The notes beneath the pieces were generated by a model, which did no database searches, was not told where the DNA came from, and was given only the letters and a program-made list of their open reading frames with translations. A DNA stretch of 55,645 bases, from positions 1 through 55,645 of the forward strand of contig JAOUHJ010000015.1 in NCBI GenBank assembly GCA_029865225.1. Reading direction: 5' to 3'. The translations under genes were made by a program, and so were the position numbers. Positions 16,753 to 25,886 of this stretch are shown here, one piece after another. Origin of the DNA: Nitrospira sp. (lineage in GTDB: Bacteria; Nitrospirota; Nitrospiria; Nitrospirales; Nitrospiraceae). Positions within the stretch are counted from its first letter, which is position 1, and the number at the start of each line of letters is the position of its first letter.

Positions 16753-18114
16753 ACCTGCACGCCACACAATCCGTGGTCGTCCATCCGTCTCAATCGTTAC
16801 ACAATACGCAAGCCCTGCCTGCTCCAGGATGCCTTTGGCTCGCTCTAGCTCCGCTGCCGACTTGTGCCGTCTAAATAAGTCGGACAGTTCGCTGTCTGTT
16901 CGTTCGCCGTTCGACCGTATCGCCCTGAGTATGGTATCGGCGGTAGGATCGCCGAGCGAGTCTCCGAAAATCATGCGAGTCGAGGCTTCCGCATACTGCC
17001 AGAGGGCCAATGCCGCCTTGAGGTGAACAAGATCAATGACGCTCTCCGCATCCAGGACAGCATAGAGGCCAGAGAGTCGCATCACTTGGGCCTCTGCGCG
17101 TCCGAGTAGGGCGCCCGCCATACCAGGATGGTCAGACGAAAGATCGTGGTAGGACTCGGCCCACAATTCACGAGCAGCGGGTGAAAGGGTCAATTCACCA
17201 CAGGTACGAGCGATCGGCAGAACATATCCAACCTCTCTAGTTAGGGCTGCCAGCTCTGATTCAGCGGGCACACTTGAAAACGGTAATTCTTTCGACCGTC
17301 GCACGGCAAACCAGACAAACCGATTGCCGAAACCGTTGACAGTTTCCGTATCTGCCAGATTTCGCAAGAGTTCGTCTTGTGTCACATGCGCCACAATGCC
17401 GATATGCGGATCTGTAGCGCGTACCCGGTTCGCTTTCGTCATCGGAGCCAGCGTCAGACCGTCCCAGGCATCACGGAGGACACCGGAGAGGGAATTGCCT
17501 TCCCGCGCCATGATCTTCAGCACCGCTCCGAATTCACTTTGCACGAGAAAGAGCCGTTTATCTTCTACCCCGCTGTCCGTACAAATTGTCTGCATCTCTC
17601 CTGTTGGTTTCCCGCCCTGCTTCAGCGGCTCTTCTTTGAATTGGGCATCCCGTACCGCAAAGGCCAACCCTTCACCGCTTGAGAGCGTCCCCTTATATTC
17701 GCCACGCGTCCACGAGTCATCGGCCAGGCTCAAGAGTCTTTCAATACGTCGGCCCGCCGTGCCTTTTCGACTCTTGGAGGATTGCCCAACCAGCACTGGC
17801 CAAAAGAGCAGCGGATGATAACTGCCGTCTAAAATGAGGTGTGGTCCCCTATTCAGCATGGCACCAATCTCTGAGAGAAACGACAGGAGTAAGGCGATCG
17901 GGTCGGCTTCCGTATGGGGTTCGATCAGTCGGACGACTTCACCTGCCAGACCGTGAAGGGCAGCTCCCTGAAGTTTCGGCCAGGGGCTATCGATCTGAGG
18001 CGCAGGAGGAATGCCGCCCTCGCTATAAATCTTCAGAGAAACCTGCTTGGGGCGAGGGACATCACTGTAGCCCTGAGGATAAAGGGCGGCGAGAGTTTCT
18101 TCAGCGATTGACAT
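16735..18114 (-). CDS. DUF3987 (primase/helicase-like) protein
   Basis: A 459-aa protein. The start MSIAEETLAAL at 18114 follows GGGAGG; a longer frame from 18153 is less likely. The DUF3987 core includes a P-loop-like VGQSSKSRKGTAGRRIERLL region, and the C-terminus has a winged-helix-like tail. Such proteins occur in phages, satellites and integrative elements beside AlpA-like regulators and are thought to act in replication of the excised form. Enzymatic activity is inferred only. It overlaps the small upstream gene by 14 bases. Confidence 0.78.
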   Translation of the reverse strand: MSIAEETLAALYPQGYSDVPRPKQVSLKIYSEGGIPPAPQIDSPWPKLQGAALHGLAGEVVRLIEPHTEADPIALLLSFLSEIGAMLNRGPHLILDGSYHPLLFWPVLVGQSSKSRKGTAGRRIERLLSLADDSWTRGEYKGTLSSGEGLAFAVRDAQFKEEPLKQGGKPTGEMQTICTDSGVEDKRLFLVQSEFGAVLKIMAREGNSLSGVLRDAWDGLTLAPMTKANRVRATDPHIGIVAHVTQDELLRNLADTETVNGFGNRFVWFAVRRSKELPFSSVPAESELAALTREVGYVLPIARTCGELTLSPAARELWAESYHDLSSDHPGMAGALLGRAEAQVMRLSGLYAVLDAESVIDLVHLKAALALWQYAEASTRMIFGDSLGDPTADTILRAIRSNGERTDSELSDLFRRHKSAAELERAKGILEQAGLAYCVTIETDGRPRIVWRAGAKKAN

Positions 18115-18319
18115 GGTTGAGAGCCTCCCGTATGCAGCCGATTCGGTCCACAAGCCAATAGTGGGGCCGCTCTTCCATCAAGAGACGGTGGTGTGCACGC
18201 TCATATTCCCGTCGTAACTCCAATGCGCTCATCCTCTGAAGATCTTCATGGAAATATCTTTCATCGAATGGCCCATTGACCGGGATTGGATACATCGCAT
18301 CGAGAATGGTCACGGTCAT
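18101..18319 (-). CDS. Hypothetical element protein, 72 aa
   Basis: Start at 18319 overlaps the stop of the AlpA-like gene (ATGA), with AAGGTG six bases upstream. Its end overlaps the DUF3987 start. The protein is charged and helical (LRREYERAHHRLLMEE), with no recognised domain. The tight coupling on both sides is the main support. Confidence 0.6.
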   Translation of the reverse strand: MTVTILDAMYPIPVNGPFDERYFHEDLQRMSALELRREYERAHHRLLMEERPHYWLVDRIGCIREALNHVNR

Positions 18320-18516
18320 GGCTTCACCTTCGCTTGTGCCAATGCCTTGAGGGCGTCTCGAACTTCAGCGAGGTCAAACCGCCGCCCTCGTAACCGAGGA
18401 CCTGCCGCGTACGACGGGATGAGTCCGGCTTGAGCCAGACGGTAAATGCTTGATTTGGCCTGCCCGAGATATTTCGCGATGGTCACAGCATCGACGAGCT
18501 GTCCAACATTACCCAT
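18316..18516 (-). CDS. AlpA/Xis-like helix-turn-helix excisionase
   Basis: A 66-aa MerR-type winged-helix protein. GGAGG precedes the ATG. The pattern TIAKYLGQAKSSIYRLAQAGLIPS then GRRFDLAEVRDAL is typical of AlpA-like prophage regulators and excisionases. It probably bends DNA at the att sites or activates integrase and replication genes. It is the first gene of the replication operon. Confidence 0.78.
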   Translation of the reverse strand: MGNVGQLVDAVTIAKYLGQAKSSIYRLAQAGLIPSYAAGPRLRGRRFDLAEVRDALKALAQAKVKP

Positions 18517-18654
18517 GTAGAATCCTCCGGGTTGGTTTGGCGCCCCACAATGAAGCGCGTGGTGTCATGCCGAGAAATAGCACTACGCCGACACGAGGAA
18601 AATTCCCGGAATGGGATAACGGTAATTTAAAAAATTCAGAGGGAGAATGGAGAG

Positions 18655-19287
18655 CTATGAACTATGACGTGGTCGTCCCCGCCTTCTTAGCTCGGGGTGT
18701 GGATCAATTTCTTTAAGCCAGTCTCGTAACGTGTGCCGTCCTGTGTATCTTCTTTTGTAAATCCGCATCTCTGGTGCTCGCTCAATCGCTGCTATAGAAA
18801 GGGAAGAGTCTTTCCCCCAGAGCTCGCGTCCTATCGCTTGCACCTCGCGCTTCTCGGCGTAATCACCTCGGTTCCGGGATGCTACTCGAGATCTATACCC
18901 GCTTACTGCATCCTTCCCAGACAATTTCTCCACGCCTTGTTCTGGTCCCAGCTGAACTGCCTTGTAGATACGAACGAGAAAATCCAGGGCATCATCGTAG
19001 GGCTTGTTGTCCCTAAGAAGAGCCAAGCCTATCCTGGCATACTTACGTGCAATGAGGTAATCGAAGCGCTCGCGAATCTCCTCGTAGTGCCCCTGCTGTT
19101 TCTCAACGAGGAAGAAAAGGCTTATGCGTGCCCTATTAAACTCTCCCATAACTGGCTCAGAAATCCAGCTTGGTGGGCGTCCCTTAATGCCATCGTAAGG
19201 CGCTTGTTCCCATTCCAGCAGCTCTGGGAGCCACGGCGGTGCGTTTGTGGGCGGTAGAGCACGAGCTGGTGGTCGTTTCTTCGGCAT
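18655..19287 (-). CDS. Hypothetical element protein, 210 aa
   Basis: AGGAGGG precedes the ATG at 19287. The product begins with a basic Pro-rich segment, has a helical middle (EEIRERFDYLIARKYARIGLALL) and ends in a very basic tail (LRRRGRPRHSS). It may bind DNA or RNA. No family is recognised. It lies upstream of the AlpA-like gene on the same strand, with about 140 bases between. Confidence 0.6.
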   Translation of the reverse strand: MPKKRPPARALPPTNAPPWLPELLEWEQAPYDGIKGRPPSWISEPVMGEFNRARISLFFLVEKQQGHYEEIRERFDYLIARKYARIGLALLRDNKPYDDALDFLVRIYKAVQLGPEQGVEKLSGKDAVSGYRSRVASRNRGDYAEKREVQAIGRELWGKDSSLSIAAIERAPEMRIYKRRYTGRHTLRDWLKEIDPHPELRRRGRPRHSS

Positions 19288-19655
19288 GCGCCCTCCTGTG
19301 GGGTCCTGGAGAAGAGAGGCAGCACCCGCCCCAGGAAAAGCGGGCCGGTCGGTTCATGAGGCCGACCGTTGCTGCTGAAGTTCCTTAGCACAGCATCTAC
19401 GTCACGGCAATGCGTAACAGGTTAGGGACGCGAACCTGCTGAGATCTCCGCTTAGTCACTGCCGCCGGATTCGATACTACTAAGGCGCCAAGCATTGTAA
19501 CAATGAGCCATACGGGCGCATCGTTCCCTCCTGAAGGCTGGTGTTTTTTGCCGTGAACCCCTTATACTGCCCTCCCCGGTTTTCCAACGAACTAGTAACG
19601 ACGATCGCTCTATGGCTCTCATGTAATGCTGAAGTCCCAGTTAGAGGAGGGCGTT
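19288..19655. other. Divergent intergenic region before the protease operon
   Basis: No gene is seen. It holds a CGGTCGG/CCGACCG hairpin (19346-19368) in the leader of the minus-strand gene, and a CATTG-TAA-CAATG inverted repeat (19493-19505) 150 bases before the protease start. A weak -10-like TATACT lies at 19563-19568. These are candidate control sites for the protease pair, by position only. Confidence 0.4.
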
Positions 19656-20903
19656 ATGATGGCACAACTATTTTTCTATGCACTTCTCGTTCAACTCACG
19701 ATGCTTTTGCCATCCGCTTTGGTATTAGCTCAGGACCTGACGTCGGCCACATCGACCAGCGCAAGCGATGAAGGTTATGCCAATGGTCTGCGCCAGGTCC
19801 CCGACGCTTCGCTTCTTCGTAGGCTCTCCCCAGTTTTTCAGAATCTTGAAAAAGACTTAATCCTAAAGAGCACTCGAGGCGAGAAAGAGCAGAGGCTTTT
19901 CCGTGAATGCGCACCTGCAGTTGTCTTAGTTTTGACGAAAGACAGTTTGGGCAGTGGGGTCATTATCGATAAATCGGGGCACGTTATTACGAACCATCAT
20001 GTGGTTGGACCAAATTCGACCGTGGCAGTAGTCTTTAAGCCTCGCAATGGGGAGGACTTGACAAAGGATCTTGCCCGAAGAGCGACGGTAGAAAAGGTCG
20101 ATGAGATAGCAGATTTAGCCTTATTGAAGATTGACACCCCTCCGCAAGCACTTTCCAGCTTGCCGTTAGGCAACGCCGGTATCTTGGAAGTTGGCACAGA
20201 CGTTCACTCTATCGGGCACCCAGAAGGGGAAATCTGGACCTATACGCGAGGCACAATAAGCGCTATCAGAAAGAACTATGAGACAACAATTGAGGGTAAG
20301 GTATTTCGGGCCAATGTCATTCAACATCAAACCCCAACCAACCCGGGTAATTCAGGTGGACCGCTCTTAAGTGATTCCTGCGCCGTCGTGGGAATTAACA
20401 CATTCGTGAAGGGCCGAGAAGGACTCAACTTTGCTGTATCGGTTGACACGGTTCGTCGTTTTCTGGATGCGCCAAAGTCGAATCTGGCTCCAGCGCCGGT
20501 ACAACCTCAGCCGAATTGCCCCAAGAACGAACAATATGACTTAGTCCGATTTGGATGGGGCATGATCGCGGGGTGTTACGTTGAGAAGAGTGGAGCACCG
20601 CCAAATTGGTGGATAAGTCGGCCAAACCCAAATGATGAACCGTACAGCGCTGTCGACTTGGATCACAATGGGTGGCTTGAGACAGCCATGATCAAAAACG
20701 AAGATGGTGGCTACCTCTGGGCGTTTGATAATGACTGTGATGGATTTGTGGACGCAGTCGGCTACCAGTCAGAAGGGAGTGCTGATATTCAAAGCTATTC
20801 CCAACCACGACAGAGGATTTCTTTAAGAGAAGTGGTCTCACAGATTGACTACGCGCTGAAAGCAAAGGCTATTCCACATCCAACATTGCGCGTGTGCCAG
20901 TGA
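19656..20903 (+). CDS. Exported trypsin/HtrA-like serine protease with C-terminal Ca-binding-like motifs
   Basis: A 415-aa protein. GAGGAGGG precedes the ATG at 19656, which starts a signal peptide (about residues 1-26, ending VLAQ). The protease domain spans about 86-270. His115 lies in TNHHVV, Asp153 in IADLALLK and Ser233 in NPGNSGGP, a complete S1C-type triad. No PDZ domain follows, unlike DegP. Instead residues 325-375 carry two EF-hand-like loops (DLDHNGWLE and DNDCDGFVD). It should act in the periplasm or outside. The CHAT gene follows after 3 bases, so the two form an operon. It is cargo of the mobile element. Confidence 0.9.
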   Translation: MMAQLFFYALLVQLTMLLPSALVLAQDLTSATSTSASDEGYANGLRQVPDASLLRRLSPVFQNLEKDLILKSTRGEKEQRLFRECAPAVVLVLTKDSLGSGVIIDKSGHVITNHHVVGPNSTVAVVFKPRNGEDLTKDLARRATVEKVDEIADLALLKIDTPPQALSSLPLGNAGILEVGTDVHSIGHPEGEIWTYTRGTISAIRKNYETTIEGKVFRANVIQHQTPTNPGNSGGPLLSDSCAVVGINTFVKGREGLNFAVSVDTVRRFLDAPKSNLAPAPVQPQPNCPKNEQYDLVRFGWGMIAGCYVEKSGAPPNWWISRPNPNDEPYSAVDLDHNGWLETAMIKNEDGGYLWAFDNDCDGFVDAVGYQSEGSADIQSYSQPRQRISLREVVSQIDYALKAKAIPHPTLRVCQ

Positions 20904-20906
20904 ATT

Positions 20907-23900
20907 ATGCGGCGTGGAAGTAGATCGGTTTTCTGTCAGGGTTGCATCGATTTTTCTCATGTGGTGTTATTTACAGTCCTCGGCCTCCTCCCAGCAGGCT
21001 GTGCGTCTCCCCCAGACAGTCCCCCTCAAACTAATAGCTTGTCGTCGTTGCAGGCCTATCATGGCTATCTAGACGAAGGTGCCGCAGCCTTCCGACAACA
21101 AGACTATCAAAAAGCTAGAATCCTCTACGCCAAAGCCCTCGAAGAAGCACGTCGGGCAAATGATGCTGCTGCTATTGGAGGGGCTCTAGCTCGCCTTGGA
21201 GCAACATACGGTGCATTACAAGATCACACCAGGGCTCTAGATCTCATGCTTGAGGCCATACCGCACCTTCAGCGAATTAGGGATATCGGTTCGCAAGCAC
21301 AAGTCCACTGGGCGATTGGCGAAGTGTATTTAAGAACGGGCAAAGAGCGGGAGGCGCTTCCGCAATTTGAACAAAGTATACAGCTTGCAGATGTTCTATC
21401 TGAGAAAGCGACTCGTGCACAGGAACACGAGATTAAACGAAGCCTAGCTGCCATTTGGACTGAGAAAGGCCTGGCCCATGAGCGGATTGGCGAGTTTGCC
21501 AAATCGGTTGAGGCGCACTCAACAGCTTCGTCCTATTTCCAGCAGACTGAGCAGGAAAATGAAGCAGGTGAGGCGCTTTTACAAGCAGGGAGAGTGTCGG
21601 GTGTTGGTTTGAAAGACTATGTTGCAGCTACCGAGCTTTTTGCTCGTGCAGAAAGACTGTTAAATGAAGGGGGAGACAGGAACAGAGCAGCCCGTGCGGC
21701 CTTGTGGCGAGGCGAAGCATTGAGTTCCCTTGGTAGACACGATGAGGCCAAAAAGGCATTTGAGAGAACCGCATATTCGGACGTCCAAGGTCTACCTCCA
21801 GAAATTCCAGCTGAAGCAGGATGGAGATTAGGTCAGAATCTTGAAGGACGTGGTCAATTCAAAGAAGCGCTCGTAAGTTACCAAGCAGCCCTTAAACACG
21901 CAAAAGCGATTCCGCAAACCTCCCACCCTAGCTCCGGTGCCCACCTCAGACCAGCCATCCTCTTGTCTCGAGGCCTTCTACTCCTCCATCTCGCTCACTA
22001 CGACGATGCAACAAGTGATTTACTAGCTGCAGCTGCTATCTCCAAGTTCATGGGGAATCGGGAAGGGGAGGCTCTCGCTCTAGCGTCGCTGGGAGAAGTT
22101 GCCCGCTGGACCGCCGATTTTCAAGCCGGACACTCTTATTACGCAAAGGCTTTGGCGATTTATCGGGAACAGGGAGCAGTCCTCAAGCAGGTCAATGCCT
22201 TGTCCAATCTCATTGAATTCGGGTTTAGAGGCGGGGCTGCTTCACGCGATACAGAGGATTACATTCAACAGGGACTAGCCCTCCTCCAACAATACCAGAA
22301 TCCACTAGCATCGAAAGAAATCGGTGAGCAACTATATGCGACGAAGATCTCCTTTCTAGAGAACCAAGAGAACGTACAGAAGGTGAAGGACATTCTTGAA
22401 AGGGAGAGCGAATGGTTAGCGAAGTGGCCGTATCCGAGCGCAGAGTTTCTTAATGCGTTTGGTCAAAATGAACTGCTAGTGGAAGAAATTCAGTTTTCTG
22501 AGGCCGAATGGCGAAAGCAGTTTCCATCCTTGTCCGCCGAGTACTTTCACACCGCTGGGAATTTCTATCAGCGAATAGGAATTGCGGTTTTGGTTTCATT
22601 GAACGATATTGCCACGGCCAATTTCTGGCTCACAGCTGCTTCGGTTTACCATTCAAGCGTCTTTTCATACCGAGAGGGATTATTCGAGTTAGCAAAGGAC
22701 TTCTATTACCTTGGAGAAGTCTGCCGTCGCAACAAAGACATGGCTCGTGCGCTCAATTATTTCTATCGCGCCCTCCTTCTCGGCTCAACGCTGAAATCTC
22801 CTGAGATTCACTGGGTACATATAGGGCTTGGAAGAACTTTTGCTGACCAGAATAATTTACATGCCGCTATCGATTGGTACTCTACGGGGTTAGGTGAATT
22901 TGAAAGGGTTCTTCGCCAATCAACCATTGAAGCAACAAGGAACGATGTCATCACTGGGGCACTTTATGCCTATCGCCCCCTCGCATCCCTTCTTCAAGAT
23001 CAGTACCGCCATACCCAGCAGATACATTACCAGCACGAAGCTTTTCAGGTTAATGAAACATTACGAGCGAGAGGTTTCCTAGACCTCTTAGCGAGGTCTC
23101 ATGCTGCTGCATTGGGAGGCGAATCCGAAACAGCTGAGAAGTTGAGACTTGAGATTGTGGGTCTCCAATACAAGCTGAAAAGTGCGAAGCTCGGAAGTGC
23201 GGATCATAGCGTGTTGGTTGATCGCCTCCAAGATCTTCGGAGCCGGTGGCTGGAGCAACAAGATGCAACAGCACAGCGTCATCCACGGGGCACCCAATTG
23301 TGGTCGTCTCCTCCTGTCAGCCTGTTAGACGTTCAACACGCCCTCGACCACGACACCGCGTTGCTGGAGTATATGGTCCAGGAGGACAAGCTGGTTATGT
23401 GGACGATCACAAAAATTCAGTTTGAAGTTTACGAGCAACCACTTGGGGATGGTGAGGCCATCTTGAGAAAATTCATGGGCACCCTTGGGCGCCCCTTATT
23501 GACGAAGGATGAGGCTGCAGAACACCTTACACTAGCCACTAGCGTCTATAGCAGACTCATTCAACCGGCTGAGGGTTTGATTCGCGGGAAGAAACACCTG
23601 ATTATCGTTCCAGACGGTCTTCTGCATTATCTTCCGTTTGAGGCATTAGTGATACCGACCGTCGGCGACAAAAGCGAGAGATCACGTGGTGGCCTTTCCG
23701 GTGCGCAATATCTCCTCAAACAATATCAGATTAGCTACGCACCCTCGGCTTCCGTAGCGATGGCATTGCAGAAGAGTGTTCGGTCAACTGATGAGAAACC
23801 ACCCTTTCCACTTGTGGCATTTGGCGATCCCGCTTATGAAGAAGTTTCCAGTGAAGAACATAGGTCAGGTGTATGCCAGGGAAGTTGGAGTCGCCTCGAA

Positions 23901-24500
23901 TTCTCAGCTGAGGAGGTCAACCGGATCGCGGCTCTGTGGGGCATCGCCTCAGACTCACCGCATATTAATTTGCGGGAACAGGCATCCGAAAAGCGGTTAC
24001 GCGAGATCGATCTTTCTCAGTATCGGCTTCTGCACTTTGCCACGCACGCATGTGTCCCAGATAAGTTTAGCGGTTCAGAACAACCCGCTTTGGTTCTTTC
24101 TGAAACAACGAGCGAAGGGACAACGAAGGATGGGCTCCTAACCTTTCGAGAAATCCTAGAACTAAAACTCAAGGCTGACCTGGTCGTCTTATCTGCGTGC
24201 AAGACCAACCTGGGAGAGTTCAAGTGGGGAGAAGGCCTTGTGGGGCTCTCACGTGCGTTCTTCTACGCGGGAGCCTCATCCCTCATAGTCAGTTTCTGGG
24301 ATGTGCAAGACCAATCGACGAGCCTCCTGATGGAAGACCTGTACAAGCGAATCAACCAAGGGGAGCGGCCTGCCGAGGCGCTGCGGCAGGCAAAGCTTGC
24401 ACTGATGAATTCCCGCATTCAGCTAAAGGCTACAGGCAAGGAAATGAGCCTCGAATCCCCATTCTTTTGGGCACCCTTTGTTTATATCGGTCCACTATAG
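20907..24500 (+). CDS. TPR-CHAT protease (caspase-like) with N-terminal export/lipoprotein signal
   Basis: A 1197-aa protein. The N-terminus is basic, then hydrophobic, ending LPAGC (Cys32), a near-lipobox with Pro at -3. Residues 50-700 are helical repeats of TPR type (for example AAAFRQQDYQKARILYAKAL). Residues about 790-1195 are a CHAT domain, a clan CD Cys protease fold like caspase and separase. Catalytic His1047 lies in HFATHA and Cys1098 in LSACKT, and the SPFFWAPFVYIG ending is typical. It has no Shine-Dalgarno site and starts 3 bases after the trypsin-like gene, so translation is probably coupled. The TPR part would sense a partner, and the CHAT part would cleave a target, perhaps its neighbour. 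Confidence 0.93.
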   Translation: MRRGSRSVFCQGCIDFSHVVLFTVLGLLPAGCASPPDSPPQTNSLSSLQAYHGYLDEGAAAFRQQDYQKARILYAKALEEARRANDAAAIGGALARLGATYGALQDHTRALDLMLEAIPHLQRIRDIGSQAQVHWAIGEVYLRTGKEREALPQFEQSIQLADVLSEKATRAQEHEIKRSLAAIWTEKGLAHERIGEFAKSVEAHSTASSYFQQTEQENEAGEALLQAGRVSGVGLKDYVAATELFARAERLLNEGGDRNRAARAALWRGEALSSLGRHDEAKKAFERTAYSDVQGLPPEIPAEAGWRLGQNLEGRGQFKEALVSYQAALKHAKAIPQTSHPSSGAHLRPAILLSRGLLLLHLAHYDDATSDLLAAAAISKFMGNREGEALALASLGEVARWTADFQAGHSYYAKALAIYREQGAVLKQVNALSNLIEFGFRGGAASRDTEDYIQQGLALLQQYQNPLASKEIGEQLYATKISFLENQENVQKVKDILERESEWLAKWPYPSAEFLNAFGQNELLVEEIQFSEAEWRKQFPSLSAEYFHTAGNFYQRIGIAVLVSLNDIATANFWLTAASVYHSSVFSYREGLFELAKDFYYLGEVCRRNKDMARALNYFYRALLLGSTLKSPEIHWVHIGLGRTFADQNNLHAAIDWYSTGLGEFERVLRQSTIEATRNDVITGALYAYRPLASLLQDQYRHTQQIHYQHEAFQVNETLRARGFLDLLARSHAAALGGESETAEKLRLEIVGLQYKLKSAKLGSADHSVLVDRLQDLRSRWLEQQDATAQRHPRGTQLWSSPPVSLLDVQHALDHDTALLEYMVQEDKLVMWTITKIQFEVYEQPLGDGEAILRKFMGTLGRPLLTKDEAAEHLTLATSVYSRLIQPAEGLIRGKKHLIIVPDGLLHYLPFEALVIPTVGDKSERSRGGLSGAQYLLKQYQISYAPSASVAMALQKSVRSTDEKPPFPLVAFGDPAYEEVSSEEHRSGVCQGSWSRLEFSAEEVNRIAALWGIASDSPHINLREQASEKRLREIDLSQYRLLHFATHACVPDKFSGSEQPALVLSETTSEGTTKDGLLTFREILELKLKADLVVLSACKTNLGEFKWGEGLVGLSRAFFYAGASSLIVSFWDVQDQSTSLLMEDLYKRINQGERPAEALRQAKLALMNSRIQLKATGKEMSLESPFFWAPFVYIGPL

Positions 24501-24706
24501 GCCGCAGCACAGTCCAACATACCGCTCTTGACTCTCTCAATCATTGCACTTGGGATACTCCCCTACCATCCGGCTCTCCCTACCCCTTGGCAACCTTCAT
24601 AAGTCCATCTCGAGGTGCCAAATCGGACCAACGATGAAAGCGGCATAGAGTGGAGATTGTACAGAAAACCAGGAGCCAGTGAAATCTTGAGCCGGTGGGG
24701 TGAGGT

Positions 24707-25051
24707 TCAACGCCTTCGAGGTGGTACTAGCCGCATGTCTCGGATAAGCCCGCCGAATGGATAGATCCTGGCATCTAGCCGGGTCTCCGTTCGAGACCAG
24801 TGATTTTCCGCTGCGGTGATACAGTACATGATGGCCTGTTGTCTGGCCTCTGCTTCGGTCGCTGGGGGGTAGCTATACCGAGAGCCGTAGCGGTACTCGA
24901 TGACCGTGGATAGCGTTGGATGAATCCCGAGGTACCTACCTTCTCGGCGGCTTCGGCTGATGCCATGTTGTACGAAGAGAATGACTTGATAGCCCAGGGC
25001 GGACCGGTCGTAGAACTGCATGTCCTTGTCATCCCAACTGAGCATAACCAA
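24707..25051 (-). CDS. Hypothetical protein, 114 aa
   Basis: The frame starts TTG at 25051, seven bases after GGAGG; an ATG two codons later is an alternative. The product has no signal peptide, several Tyr residues and a basic end (PPRRR). The stretch ATEAEARQQAIMYCITAAENHW suggests a helix. No family is recognised. It is convergent with the TPR-CHAT gene and divergent from the PilZ gene. About 200 bases between it and the CHAT stop hold nothing recognisable. Confidence 0.5.
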   Translation of the reverse strand: MVMLSWDDKDMQFYDRSALGYQVILFVQHGISRSRREGRYLGIHPTLSTVIEYRYGSRYSYPPATEAEARQQAIMYCITAAENHWSRTETRLDARIYPFGGLIRDMRLVPPRRR

Positions 25052-25193
25052 TGGTTACCCTCCTAGATACTAGGGTCAATATAATAGGACAACGTAAGAA
25101 ATAACAGCACCTAGGCCCCCGGCCACGAAGCCATGCCAGAGTAGGGTTGTGGTGTTCTTGACCGCCCCCCTACAATGCGTCTCCGTGGGGGGA

Positions 25194-25511
25194 ATGATGT
25201 TTATTATTCGGCCATACCGACGGTTTCCTGTCGCTTGTCCAGTCGCCTATGAACATTGCTTCCAGGAGGGACAGGGCACAGTGTGGAATGTCTCTAGTAC
25301 CGGCTGGCGGATGTCAGGCGATGTGCCGCTACAATGTGGTGATGTGTGTTCATTGAACGTGATACTACCAACGAACAAGCCGGTATCAGTGGCGGCCGGG
25401 ATAGTGCGATGGGTTAAGGGTGAGGAGTTTGGGATTGAAATCCTGGTCATGGACGGGAAGGCACAGACACATCTCGGGAAATACATCCAAGAGCGCATGA
25501 AAGACTTATGA
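25194..25511 (+). CDS. PilZ-domain protein
   Basis: A 105-aa single-domain protein. The start is ATG at 25194 after GGGGGGA. Both c-di-GMP-binding signatures are present: RxxxR as RPYRR near the N-terminus and NxSxxG as NVSSTG. Family members bind c-di-GMP and change a partner's activity. It overlaps the next gene by ATGA. An HD-GYP-type protein lies elsewhere in the window but outside the element. The target is unknown. Confidence 0.78.
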   Translation: MMFIIRPYRRFPVACPVAYEHCFQEGQGTVWNVSSTGWRMSGDVPLQCGDVCSLNVILPTNKPVSVAAGIVRWVKGEEFGIEILVMDGKAQTHLGKYIQERMKDL

Positions 25512-25861
25512 GTAGCGATCGCCCCAAACGTGAAACCATGTCCCTAGAGGAAGCCACGATCTCGAACATGTGGGAGATTGCCGCGATTGTGGAAGTGTTG
25601 GAGAAGAAGGGCCTCTGTACCAAGCAAGATCTGTATGACATCATCGCGGAGTTGCGCAAAAAGTCTCCACGTGCTCGTCTCCCTGAGACGGTGTTTCCTT
25701 CACCGTATCTCATGACACAGACCGAAGAGAAGGTCATTGACGATATTCTCGCCGCGCTGAACCAGCATGGGATGGACTCCAAGCAATCGTTAGATTTGTT
25801 GGAGCAGGTAGGCAGAATTATCGAGATGGGGGCAAAGATCACACGAGGTACGACACACTAA
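25508..25861 (+). CDS. Hypothetical protein coupled to PilZ gene
   Basis: A 117-aa soluble helical protein. Its ATG overlaps the PilZ stop (ATGA), so it is probably translated with it and may be its partner. The middle (VEVLEKKGLCTKQDLYDIIAEL) looks like a small helix-turn-helix or adaptor fold. No domain is assigned with confidence. Confidence 0.6.
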   Translation: MSSDRPKRETMSLEEATISNMWEIAAIVEVLEKKGLCTKQDLYDIIAELRKKSPRARLPETVFPSPYLMTQTEEKVIDDILAALNQHGMDSKQSLDLLEQVGRIIEMGAKITRGTTH

Positions 25862-25886
25862 CCCTAGTGTCCGCTATAATGCCTGC

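Noticed and set aside
18567-18716. Plus-strand frame starting MPRNSTTPTRG
   Set aside because: No ribosome site, and it runs into the 3' end of the 210-aa gene on the other strand.
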